A stretch of DNA of 64,000 nucleotides from Sapria himalayana (taxonomy: Eukaryota; Streptophyta; Magnoliopsida; Malpighiales; Rafflesiaceae), in assembly GCA_029783825.1 (NCBI GenBank), contig JAREIK010000374.1, forward strand, positions 366,996-430,995. Reading direction: 5' to 3'. Each line of letters begins with the position of its first letter. Within the stretch, counting starts at the first letter, position 1. Under the pieces are notes generated by a model. The model was not told where the DNA came from. It did not search any database and saw only the letters and a list, made by a program, of their open reading frames with translations. The position numbers and the translations under genes were made by a program. Below, one piece after another: positions 1 to 11,495 of the stretch.

Positions 1-1
1 T

Positions 2-388
2 CCTTGGATCATAGGAGGAGATTTTAATATAATTAGAAGCCCACAAGAAAAGAAAGGTGGCAAACCACCGGATAAGGTAGCCATGAAACAATTTAATGAC
101 ATAATAGCCATTACTAATCTAATGGAAATAGATTTCACTGGTTCGAGATACACCTGGTGTAATAATTGGCAAAAAAGAGGAGTCATCTAGGCTCGTCTGG
201 ATAGGATAATGTGTAACACAAAGTGGGTCACCTCACAAGGGACTACGGGGCTATGACACTTAAATAGAACTTGCTCTTATCATAGCCCACTGCTTATCAC
301 GATACAAAGGAACCAGGGTAATATGTCTAATGTTAAATTCCAAAATATGTGGGTAAAGCATGCAGGCTATGAAAGTCTCGTCAAAGAG
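2..388 (+). pseudogene. LINE-A endonuclease domain, C-terminal half
   Basis: This is the second half of an apurinic-type (exonuclease-endonuclease-phosphatase) domain. The metal-site motif GGDFN is intact at 14-28. The motif near the C-terminus, normally SDHSPL, reads SYHSPL: the catalytic-site Asp codon at 278-280 is Tyr. LINE-B keeps SDHSPL. There are two in-frame stops, TAG at 188 and TGA at 254. The Asp change alone would be expected to stop cleavage, judging from the family; no activity can be read from sequence. Confidence 0.85.
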
Positions 389-390
389 TC

Positions 391-2148
391 TGGAAAGAGC
401 CAGTAGAGGGCAAGCCGATGCAAGCTCTGACAATTAAGCTTCTGAGGCTAAAAGCTTGCTTAAAAACATGGAACAAAGAGGTTTTCGGAAAATTAAATCA
501 GGAGCTAAAAAAAGTAGAAGAAAAAGTAGCCAAGCTGGAACAAGATTTTGACTCCATTAATAATAATGAAACTCGGTTAGAACTAAGTAAGGCTAAAGGA
601 GAACTAAGATTGAAATTACACATGGAAGAAATTTATTGGAAACAGCGTGCAAAGATTAAATGGTTAAAAGATGGTGACCGTAATACTAAATTCTTTTATA
701 ATATGACTAAAATAAAATCTCAATAGAATAAAATTAAAGGAGTAAAAAATGAAGAAGGAAAATGGGTAGAAGAAGAAAAGGAAATAGGAACTCTTTTTAA
801 AAATTTTTTTGAAAACCAATTATGCAGTCAGTCACGTAGGACAGACAATTCTCTAATGCATGAGATTAGGGCAACCATTACGGAAGCTCAAAACCATTTA
901 ATGGAATTGATCCCGGAAGAACCAGAAGTAAAAGAGGTAGTTTTCAATCTCGATAAAGAGAGTGCAGCAGGACTGGACGGTTGGAATAATTATTTTTTCC
1001 AGTCAAACTGGCACACGGTTAAAACTGAGCTAGTCCCCGCAATTGCAAGTTTTTTTGTAGGTGCGGAAATCTCGAAATCATGGGCAAAATCTTTTATAGT
1101 ATTAATTCCAAAAAATGAATCGCCATAGAAATGCGAGGATTACAGACCTATAAGTTTATGCAATGCTATTTATAAAATTTTAGCAAAAATATTACAAAAT
1201 AGACTAAGCTTAATTTTTCCATCAATAATATCTCAGGAACAAACGGGTTTTGTCAAAAATAGATTAATGATTGAAAATATAAAACTTGCATTAGAAATGA
1301 TGAAAGAAATAGGAGGTAAATCAAGAGGAAATAATTTAGTGGTTAAGCTGGATCTATTGAAAGCCTTCGATAGAGTAGAATGGGATACCCTTTGTTTTGT
1401 GCTGAGAAGGTTCGGATTCTCTGAGCTAACCATAGATCTAATATACAGATGCATTTCAAGTACTTGGGTAAGAGTGCTTGTAAATGGAAAGATAAGTGAG
1501 GAATTTAAACCAAATAGAAGTATAAGGCAAGGGGACCCGTTATCCCCTCTTCTTTTTGATATCTACTTAGAATTATTAATTCGAAACATGAATAAGAGAA
1601 TGTCTGAAGGTAAAATAATATCATTCTTACAACCAAGGAATACACCCAGAATAGGCTGTTTAGCCTATGCGGATGACCTTATAATTTTTGCAAATGCTAG
1701 TACAAAGTTATTAATGAATCTTATGGATCTTCTTCAAATATTTGAAAAAGAAACAGGTCAAATCGTAAATAAAAGCAAATGTCAGTTTATGCTCGCTAAA
1801 AATGCAAAATTAAAGTTAATAAATAAAATCAAAAATATCACAGGCTTCTCAGAAATTAAAGGGGCATTAATGTACTTAGGTTGTCCGATATATGAGGAGA
1901 GGTTGAAGGAAGAATATCTAACTTACCTTCAAGATAAGCTAATAAAGAAAATAGCAGGATGGAAAGAAGAGCTCCTGGGATTTGGGGGGAGGATAATGCT
2001 GCTCTCACATGTTTTACAAAGCACACTAACACATATTTTATCAGTTATTCATCCCCCTAAAAAATTTATTAAAAAACTTGAATCGGAAATGGCAAACTTC
2101 TTATGGGGTAAAAAAGAAGGGAGAAATAAATTACACTGGAAGGACTAG
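391..2148 (+). pseudogene. LINE-A linker and reverse transcriptase domain
   Basis: From 391 the frame is continuous apart from stops at 724 and 1126. A charged linker (about 418-850) leads into reverse transcriptase (RVT_1) with its usual landmarks in order: AGLDGWNNYFF near 970 (family GPDG), PISLCNAIYK near 1147, the catalytic Asp segment DLLKAFDRVEW near 1350, RQGDPLSPLLF near 1526, and the YADD active site at 1666-1677. The longest unbroken part, 1267-2148, encodes 293 residues including YADD and the thumb region, ending WGKKEGRNKLHWKD. It is a fragment and has no start signal of its own. Confidence 0.9.
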
Positions 2149-2758
2149 AAAGTCATCTGTAACCCAAAAGAGGAAGCAGGATTAGGTTTAATGAGCCTTC
2201 AGAACTCGGCTGCTGCCTGGGATTGCAAAGGCTGGTGGAGACTTAAAGAAAGTGATAATCTTTGGGCTAAATACATGCGGGCTAAATATTTAGATAATAA
2301 GAATAAGAGCCCTAAGAAAGCTTCAAACTGTTGGAAGGCAATGGAAAAACAAAAGGAGATAGTAGACTCACACTCCGCGCTAAGGAAGAGTTGCTGGAAA
2401 TGGACTTTAACGCCACAAGAAAACTTCTCTCTAAAGTCGGCAAAAGATCTGGTCAGAAAGAAAAACCGGCTCAAACTTTATTCAAATGGGTATGGCAAGA
2501 AAACGTCCCGCAAAAAAAGCATTCCTTCACATGGAAGGCTCCAGTGAATGCTATACCGGTAGATAAGAATGTACAAAAAAAGGGATAAAAATGGCATCAA
2601 GATGTGAATGTTGTTCACAAGCAGTTGAAACAACCGATCATTTATTTTCCAATGGGCCAATTGCAGTGGAAATATGGAGAGAGATGGAGGGGGAAAAATG
2701 AATAAGTAATAAAGATGATGGATTAATAGATAAAGTTAAAAAATGGGAAAGTGAAAAT
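2149..2758 (+). pseudogene. LINE-A region between reverse transcriptase and RNase H (zf-RVT type)
   Basis: This covers the connector after the reverse transcriptase and the zinc-binding-like segment usual in plant LINEs. It contains WWRLKE and AKYMRAKY near 2235-2290, FSLKSAKDL near 2430, FKWVWQENVPQKKHSF near 2485 in a second frame, and RCECCSQAVETTDHLF near 2600 in a third frame. The last is the Cys/His cluster. Two frameshifts and a TGA near 2699 break it. LINE-B has the same segments in the same order (for example RCECC near 22000), which fixes the alignment. Confidence 0.75.
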
Positions 2759-3436
2759 ATGAAAAGCCCCACTAGAAAATGGCTTAATCAGAAATTACCG
2801 CACCTAATTATTTGGTGTATATGGAAATCTCGAAATAAAAGTAAATTTGAAAATAAAAGGATGAATTTAACAGAAATAATAAAAGATATTAGAAAGGAGA
2901 TAAGTAATATATCAATAATGAAACCTATAAAAATAGAGGAAAAGAAACAAGAAAAGAAGCTTGAGAAAACATGGGATCTCACTTATAAAGTTATAAAACA
3001 ACAATTGGCTAAATGTATACATTGGAATACTCCACCGGTTGGCAAATTTTCACTTAATATGGATGGTAGTTTTAACAGAGACACTGGAATAGCAGGAGGA
3101 GGTGGAGTAATAAGAGATCATATAGGGACAATAAAGAGGGCTTTCACCACATCTAGTAGAGCCTCTTCGGCCCTAGAATCAGAAATTAAAGCTTTGAAAT
3201 CAGGGTTAGAGATATGTAAGAAGCTAAATTTTAAAAATATAGAAGTTCAGGTAGACTCAAAATTATTAGTCGAAATAGTAATTAACAAGAAAATCTTATG
3301 GAGGTATGAAGAGGATCTAGAAGTAATTTTTAGCCTTTTAGATGAATTGAAGGCTTCAATTACACATATATATAGAGAAGCTAATAATCTAGCGGATAGC
3401 CTATCTAGAATAGGCTCAACTAGAGGAGAGATATAA
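2759..3436 (+). pseudogene. LINE-A C-terminal region with RNase H domain (open frame fragment)
   Basis: This open stretch of 225 residues ends at the natural ORF2 stop. The first 90 residues contain the conserved LIIWCIWKSRNK segment and a lysine-rich linker. The rest is an RVT_3-type RNase H, which removes the RNA strand after reverse transcription. The acidic residues expected of the site are all visible: Asp in NMDGSF, Glu in ESEIKAL, Asp in VDSKLL and Asp in NNLADSLSR. This is the best preserved domain of LINE-A. It has no start of its own and is read as the 3' part of ORF2. Confidence 0.88.
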
Positions 3437-4856
3437 TATGACGTGGAATCCATGCCACATAAACTAAAGGGAATAGCATGTTTAGATAAAATGGCATTTC
3501 TTTATATTAGAACAAATAAACAGCCTAGGAAGGTATGATAAAGACTTAATTTCCTGTTGTATTTTTGTGCTGGAATACGACATTGCAGGGGAATTTCTGT
3601 CCTTGCAAAGCAAGCCCAAAAGAAAAATAGAAGGCAAAAGCTATGTGCTGGAATTTTTCTTCTTGCAGTCAAGCTCTAACTGGTTCATCATTTCATGCCC
3701 TACTGAAGTGAAACATCAGCCTTACCGAGCCATGTGTTATAAAATTTCTGGTTTATCTTTGTTTTATTAGATGTTAAAGTTTTATACAAGGTTTGTGTTA
3801 TTTTAATAGAAGCTTAAGGAATTAGTAAGGGCAGAGGCTGAGTCAGTTTTAAAATAAAACTTAGAATATAATTTAGGATAACGAATCTAAAAAAAAAGCA
3901 AGTAGGTTAGATCTATGCATGTGTTATTTTTTGGATAACTTTTTAGCAGTGCAGCTTCGGCAGAATGGTGCACATGTATAAATATGTATCTGGATTTTCT
4001 TTGCAGGATGAAGATGTTAAGAAGGAGCCTTTTGTTTTTTAATTCCATAATCTTGCGGATTTTATAGGTTAAATAATATAGTTTATAGATACTTTTCCTT
4101 GATAAGCTCATATATCATAAGATGTTTATCACTGGGTATTGACTGCTGCTCTTCTCGACTGATCACCTGGTCCTGTGGGTGATCATCTGGTGTACGGGTT
4201 ACTCGCGTTTGGTTTTGGTTAAGTTATCAATTATAATTTAAAGGGAACATTCATTCTCCTGAGAGTTATGCAGAAGGTCTTAGGTCTCTCTGCAACTCGT
4301 GCAAAGCCATATAGGAATGCCAAAGAAAATGGGAGGGAACGAAGAAATTACAAATGTCGTATAAGTATAACAAGGGACAAGGGTAATAGGGTGATAAGTT
4401 ATTTTGCAGGCGCGTTCGTTTTTTTTCTTTGTATATTGCAGGCTCAGATGTGTATAAAAGAAGGAGGACGGTTGGAAATCTTTGGGAATGACGTGAATAG
4501 CAAAGCTCGAGACACGGGGAAGATGAGAGATAGAGGCTGAGCATGGGAAACTTCCGAATATTACAAGAATTTAAATGAGAAGGTGGGCCGAAAAGATGAC
4601 CCGAAAATAGCAAAATGGGAAAGACGGGCCGAAAATTAAATAAACTAGAGCAAAGCCTCTAGCTTATACTAGTTAAATTATATAGGCGAATAAATGTTTA
4701 TTTGAGCAAGTTTTTTATAATTCAATATGCTAGCTAGTAGATTTAAGCTTAAGATGGGTGTAAGAGGGCTACGGGTAGCTATAGGTTGTAAAAATGATAT
4801 TCCTCCGCCAAAAGAGAGGGTTATTAATAATAAAACGAATTTTTTTAAAAAAAAAA
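3437..4856 (+). other. LINE-A 3' non-coding region and A-rich tail
   Basis: About 1.4 kb follows the ORF2 stop. Short open frames here on both strands show no recognisable protein. A phrase starting gtgctggaat and ending ttgcag occurs twice (about 3569 and 3646). From 4740 the sequence parallels LINE-B: a conserved stretch of about 110 bases, the shared motif at 4798-4821, then the A-run. The shared end could be the part recognised by the reverse transcriptase; that is inference from how LINEs work. Confidence 0.7.
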
Positions 4857-4892
4857 CCAATTTACCAATAAGTATACTTGTAAAATTTATAT

Positions 4893-5072
4893 CTTACTAT
4901 CTGCCTATATGTCTATTTATATATTTGTCTATCTATTTATATATTGATATATCTGTCTGTATATATATGTATATCTATTTATGTATCAATCAATCAATCT
5001 ATCTATCTATTTGTTTCACTATCTGTATATCTAACTATTTGTCTATTTATCTATCTATCTAATTGTCTATCT
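4893..5072 (-). repeat. Satellite segment in reverse orientation (CTAT on + strand)
   Basis: Directly after the LINE-A tail the + strand reads ctat, tgtctat and (atca)n, the complement of the rest of the array. Orientation returns to GATA by about 5190. The switch means an inversion, an inverted duplication or a separate array lies at this boundary. Confidence 0.85.
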
Positions 5073-5336
5073 TTCCATTATTGCATCAAAATATATATCT
5101 CGACATAGAGTACTGCTCCAAATAATAGTCTATGTCTAATTCTACATCTCACTCTATATATAATGGAACTCTACTAGAACTCTATGTAAATATATAATGG
5201 AAATAATAGACATATAGAAAGAGAGACATGTAGAAATATATTTATATATCTAATTGTCTAATTAGATTGAGATCAAAATATATGTCTTATATCGATAAAT
5301 AGTCATGACGAGACAAATAAACATATAGACAAATAG

Positions 5337-5381
<45 letters not shown>

Positions 5382-6055
5382 CATATATATAGATTAATAG
5401 ATATAATGATAGACAAATAGACAGCTAGACAGATCTAAAAATAGTCACTTTCTAAGTGTCTAATAAGACATAGACATAGAGTTCTAGTAGCATAACTATA
5501 TGCACATAACTATGATCAAGGCAATAAATATGTTTATCTAAGTATCTCTATCTATCTAATGAAAATATAGACATAATCTAATTAGATAGTTATTTGGAAC
5601 AACTATAATTAGAGAAAGAGACATCTTTGGGCTATAATTTGATATAATTAAAGTTAGATATAATTAGATATAATTTGAGTTAGAGTGGAAATATAGACAT
5701 AGCTATAATTAGATATAGATAAATAACTATAATTAGATACTTATGCTACTGCGTGCCCAAATAGACGTCTTTAGGCTACACTTTCTAATTATAGATAAAT
5801 TGACAATTATCTGTATTTGTCTATTATTTGGAGCAGCTAGACATATAGACAAAATATTTGTCTAAATGTCTTATTAGATTAATAGACATAGAGTTCTAGT
5901 AGATATAGAGTGACATATATAATGGAAATAATAGACATCTAGAAAGAGAGGCAGGTAGATATATATTTATCTATCTAATTGTCTAATTAGATTAACATCA
6001 AAATATATGTCTTATATCGATAAATAGTCTTGACGAGACAAATAGACATAAAGAC
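5073..6055. repeat. Irregular satellite-edge region with direct and inverted repeats
   Basis: Tetramer periodicity is weak here. A segment of about 140 bases at 5190-5345 recurs directly at about 5922-6060. Shorter words recur inverted: 5113-5128 is the exact reverse complement of 5821-5836 (16 bases), and 5171-5187 is the exact reverse complement of both 5474-5490 and 5886-5902 (17 bases). An (AT)n run fills 5339-5378. No protein-coding sign is present. It could be a rearranged older part of the array or a small decayed element; the sequence does not decide. Confidence 0.7.
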
Positions 6056-6061
6056 AAATGA

Positions 6062-8050
6062 AAATATATATAGATTGACATATATATAGATTAATAGACA
6101 TAAGGATAGACAAATAGATAGCTAGACAGATAGAAAAATAGTCTTATAGATATATAAATAGATAGTAAATAGACATATATATAGATAGATAGATTGATTG
6201 ATTGATTGATAGATTGATTGAAAAATAGATAGATAGATAGACAGATATAAAGATAAACAAATAAGTAGGTAGGTAGATAGACAAATAGATAGAAAGATAG
6301 ATAGATAGATAGAAAGAAAGATATATAGATAGATAAATATATAGATAGTCAGATAGATAGATAGATAGATAAATATATAGATAGATAGATAGATAGACAA
6401 ATATATAAATTGACATTAAGCTGATAGTAAGATATCCAATTTGACAAATATACTTATAGGCAGATAAGCAAAAAGTTAGGTAGCTTGATAGATAGATAGA
6501 CAGATAGATAAATATTTAGATAGATAGATAGACAGATATATATATATATATACACACAAAAAGATAAAAATAAACGCACATTGAAAAATAGGAAAATAGA
6601 CAAATAGACAGAAAAATACAATAATAAATAGATAAAGAAGTAGAAAGACAAACATATGAAAAGATAGACAAATAGATAGATAGACAGATACTCAAATAGA
6701 TAGATAGACAAATAGTCAACTATATAGACATATAGATATATAGATAGATAGATAGATAGATGGACAAATAGATAGATATATAAATCATCAAAAAAATAGA
6801 CTGATAGATAGACTGATAGATACATAGATAGACAGATGGACAGATATACAAATATATAGATAGACAGAAAGATATATAGCCAAATTAACAGATAGATAAT
6901 TAGAGTGATATACTAAAGACAACTAGAGGGAGAGAGATATCGACAAATAGGTACATAGACATATATATAGATCGATAGATAAATAGATAGCAAATAGATA
7001 GATAAATAGAAAAATTTACAGATAGATAGACAGATAGACAGATAGATAGAGAGATAGATAGATAGTTAGATAGTGATTTAAATAGTTAGATTAATAGATA
7101 TATAGATATACATATAAAAAGATAGATAAATAGACAAATAGACATATAGAAAGATAGAGAGATAGACAGATTGAGAGATAGAGAAATAGACATATAAACA
7201 AATGGAAATATATATAGATTGACATATATATGGATTAATTGACATAAGGATAGACAAATAGACAGCTAGACAGATAGAAAAATAGTCTTATAGATATATA
7301 AATAGATAGCAAATAGATAGATATACAGATAGATACATAGATAGATAGATTGATTGATTGATAGAAAAATAGATAGCTAGGAAAATAGATAGATAGATAG
7401 ATATAAAGATAAACAAATACATAGGTAGATAGATAGATAAATAGATAGAAAGATAGATAGATAGGTAGATAGAAAGATAGATAGAAAGAAAGATATATAG
7501 ATAGTCAGATAGATAGACAGATAAATAAATATATAGATAGATAGATAGATAGACAAATTTATAAATTTACATTAAGCTGATAGTAAGATATCCAATTTGA
7601 CAAATATACTTATAGGCAGATAGGCAAAAAGTTAGGTAGCTTGATAGATAGATAGACAGATAGAGAAATATTTAGATAGATAGATAGATAAACAGATAGA
7701 TATATAAACACAAAGAAAGATAAAAATAAAGGCATTTGAAAAATAGAAAAATAAACACATAGACACATAGAAAAATAGACACATAGACACAAAGAAAAAT
7801 ACACTAATAAATAGATAAAAAGAAGATAGACAAACATATAAAAAGATAGATAAATAGATAGACAAATACTCAAATAGATAGATAGACAAATAGTCAAATA
7901 GATAGACATATAGATAAACAGATAGATAGATAGTTGGATAAAAAGATAGACAGATAAATCATCATAAAAATAGACAGATATATAGATAGATAGATGGACA
8001 AATAGATAGATAGATAAATCATCAAAAAAATAGACAGATAGATAGATTGA
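6062..8050 (+). repeat. Tandem duplication of about 1.15 kb inside satellite block 1
   Basis: Two adjacent copies run from about 6062 and about 7206. Non-periodic words align in order: the phrase ggatagac...ctagacagatag near 6110 and 7250, and cattaagctgatagtaag at 6414 and 7570 (offset 1156). Similarity continues through tgcacaaa-type stretches near 6550 and 7700. Copies differ by small changes. Confidence 0.8.
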
Positions 8051-9758
8051 TTGATTGATAAATAAAAAGATATACAGATAAATAAATATAAAGATAGATA
8101 GATAGATAGAAAAATAGATATATAAATAGATAGAGAGATAGACACATAGATATATATACAAATTGACAAATAGATATATAAATAGATAAAGAAATAGACA
8201 TATATAGACATAGACAAATAGACAAATAGACACTTAGACACATAGACAAATCGACTGATAAATAGATACAACTATAGATAGGCAAACATAAGAATAGATA
8301 GACAAATAGATAGCAAGGAAAATAGATAAAAATAAAGATAGATATATATACAAATAGAGAGACGGACTGATATTCTGATAGATAGATAGATAGATAGAAA
8401 GGTAGACAAAAAGACTAATAGACTAATAGATAGATAGACACAGAGATAGTTAGACACATAGCTAGATATAAAGATAGGCAAGTAGATAGATAGAAATCTA
8501 TGTAAATAGAAAGATAGATAAATCAATATATAGATAAATTGGTAAACAAATAGATAGATATATTGATAAATATATAGATAAACAGAAAGTTAGATAGGTA
8601 GATAGTTAGATATAAAAAAATAGATAGATAGATAGATATAATGGGAGTTAGATCTATAGATATATAGATATATAGATATATAAATATATAGATATACTAA
8701 TAGATAGATAGTTATAGAGACAAATAGACAAATAGACAGATAGATAGGGATATAGATAGATAGATAGATTGATAGATAGACATATAGTTAGTTAGAAAGA
8801 TAGATATACAAATAGATATATATAATCAAATAGTCATATAGATAGAAAGATATTAAGAAAGATATATAGAGATTTAGATATATAGATAAATAAATATATA
8901 GATAGACTAATATTTAAGATAGATAAATAAACAAATAGGCAGATAGACAAATATCCAAAAAGACAAATAAATTTCTAAAAATAAACAATTAGTTAGATAG
9001 ACAAATAGATAGGTAGACAAATTGATAGACATATTGCCTGATAGATTGATTGAATCATAGATATATATAGATAGTCTTTTATATAGAGAGTCAAATAAAT
9101 AGATAGGTAGATAGTTAGAGACATAGATAGATAGGTAGATAGATAACTATATAGACATATAGATAAAAGTTATATAGATAGATAGATGCAATGATTGATG
9201 AGTAGATAGGTTGATAGATAAATAGACATATAGACAAATAAACAAATAGATAGATAAATAGATATCAAAATAGATAGATAGACTGATAGATAAATAGCCA
9301 TATAGACAAATAGAGAGATAAATAGATAGACAGTTAAATAAATAAAGAGATAGATTGATTAATAGATAGGTAAATAAAAGAATGAATGATTGATATATAG
9401 ATACAAAGATAATTATATATTTAGATAAATATATAGATTTAGAAAAAGGCATATAGACAAATAGACAAATTGATAGATTGATAGAGAGATAGATAGATGG
9501 ATAAAGAATTAGATAGATGTATAAATAAATATATATAATATATGCATATAAATAGATAGACAAATAGATAGATAGGCAGATAGATAGATAGACACATATA
9601 CTGATTGACAAATAGATTTATAGATAGATAGACAAAAAATATATAAAAAAATACACAAATATAAAAATAGATAGATATATAGACACATAAATAGAATGAT
9701 ACATAAATAGACATGTAGATAAATAGATAAATAGATAGATAGTTAGATAGTTAGATAG

Positions 9759-10069
9759 TTATATGATTATACAGATAGAAATATAGATAGAAAAATAAAT
9801 AGATGGACAGATAGATAGATAAATATAATTTTAGATTAATAGAGAGATAAATAGATATATTGGTAGAATGACTAATAGAAAGATAATAGATATATATATA
9901 TATATATATAGACAGATAGAGAGATAGACACATAGAAAGCTAGAAAGAAAGAAAGATAGGTTGATATATAGATAGATAGATAAACATATTGAAAGATCGA
10001 TAAGAATATAGATTGATAGATTGATAGATCGATAAAAATTCACATAGATAGATAGACACATCGACACAT

Positions 10070-10100
<31 letters not shown>

Positions 10101-10325
10101 CATATAGACATATAGATAGATAAATAGAGAGATAGATATAGATAGATAGATTGATAGATTGATTGAGAGAGATATATAAAGATAAATAGATAGATAGAAA
10201 TATATATTGATAAATAGATAGAAATATATATATTGATAGATAGATAGATAAATAGACAAATTGATATACACATAAATAGATAGAAAAACAGATAGACAGA
10301 TAGATAGATACATAGAGAGGTCTAT

Positions 10326-10358
<33 letters not shown>

Positions 10359-10659
10359 CATAGAGATATATAAAGATAGATTGATAGACATATATACAAA
10401 TATACATATAGCAAGATACATAAATAGATAGACATATATATAAATATATAGATAGATTGATAGACAAATATATAGATAAATATAAAGATATATAGATAAA
10501 CAGATAGAATGGTAGTCAGAATGAAAGAAAAATAGTAAGATAGATATATAGACATATAGATAATTAGACAGATAGAGAGATAAAGAAATAGATAGGTAGA
10601 TAGATAGTTAAATAGATAGATAGATAGATAGATAAATAGATATATAGACTTATAGATAT

Positions 10660-10696
<37 letters not shown>

Positions 10697-10856
10697 TTCC
10701 TAGATAGATAAATAGACAAATAAATTTATTTACAGATACAAAGATAGACTGATAAACAATTAAACAAATTGAAAGATAGAAAGATAGATTCAAAATAGAT
10801 AGATATAAAAATACAAATCCGGATAGATAGAAATATAGATAGATAGATAAACAGAC

Positions 10857-10890
<34 letters not shown>

Positions 10891-11077
10891 GTATGTAAAT
10901 ATGTATGTATGAATATTGATAGATATAAAATTCGATAGATAGATATATAGATAGATAGATAGATAGATAGACATATAGATAGATAAAATATAGAGATAGA
11001 AAGGTAGATAGATAGATTGACAAATAGATAGATTGATTGATTGATTGATTGACAAATAGATAGATAGATAAGAAGAT

Positions 11078-11115
<38 letters not shown>

Positions 11116-11462
11116 CTATATAAATATATAGATAGGCCAATATATAGAAAGATATATAGACATATAGATATACAGAGAGAGACAAAAGGACAAATAGATT
11201 GATAGACATATTGACAGATATATAGATTGATAGTTTGATAGATAGCCAAATTGACAAATAAATAATTAGAATTATAGACTAATAGACAACTAGAGAGAGA
11301 GAGAGAGATATATATATATATATATATATTGATAGATAGAGAGATAGATAAAAATAGACAAATAGGAAAATATATAAATTAATAGACAGACACATAGATA
11401 GATTAATTGATTATTAGACAGAAAGATAGATAAACATATAGAAAGATAGAAAAAATACAAAA

Positions 11463-11495
<33 letters not shown>

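Larger units (their letters stand above)
2..3436 (+). pseudogene. LINE-A ORF2 polyprotein (endonuclease, reverse transcriptase, RNase H), broken
   Basis: ORF2 of an L1-type LINE nicks target DNA and copies the element RNA at the nick. Read through its lesions, the protein runs from mid-endonuclease to a natural TAA at 3434-3436. The frame changes near 388, near 2460 and near 2580. In-frame stops lie at 188-190 (TAG where LINE-B has Trp), 254-256, 724-726, 1126-1128, 2146-2148 and about 2699. The upstream part of ORF2 and all of ORF1 lie outside the window. Side-by-side reading with LINE-B confirms the frame in each segment. Several independent lesions indicate an old copy. Confidence 0.9.
1..4856 (+). 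mobile_element. LINE-A: plant L1-type non-LTR retrotransposon, 5' part outside the window
   Basis: The element enters the window inside its endonuclease domain, then shows reverse transcriptase, a zinc-finger-like segment, RNase H, a non-coding 3' region and a short A-tract at about 4847-4856. The domain order is that of plant L1-clade LINEs with a C-terminal RNase H. Its last 120 bases match the 3' end of LINE-B, including the motif cctccgccaaaagagaggg (here at 4802-4820), so both belong to one family. The reading frame is broken several times, so the copy is dead. Satellite DNA starts within about 40 bases of the A-tract. A target-site duplication cannot be tested because the 5' end is not in the window. 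Confidence 0.9.

Noticed and set aside
3567..4613. Short frames in the LINE-A 3' region (3567, 3887, 4266, 4268)
   Set aside because: They are short, lie on both strands, have no domain and no counterpart in LINE-B.
7610..8233. Long minus-strand open frames in the satellite (for example here, 31183-31851, 27 kb, 62-63 kb) that could be read as membrane proteins
   Set aside because: They are read-through of (TCTA)n, only Ser/Ile/Tyr/Leu/Phe/Cys-rich, open in all three frames at once, and lack conserved domains. The same holds for all such frames in the four blocks.
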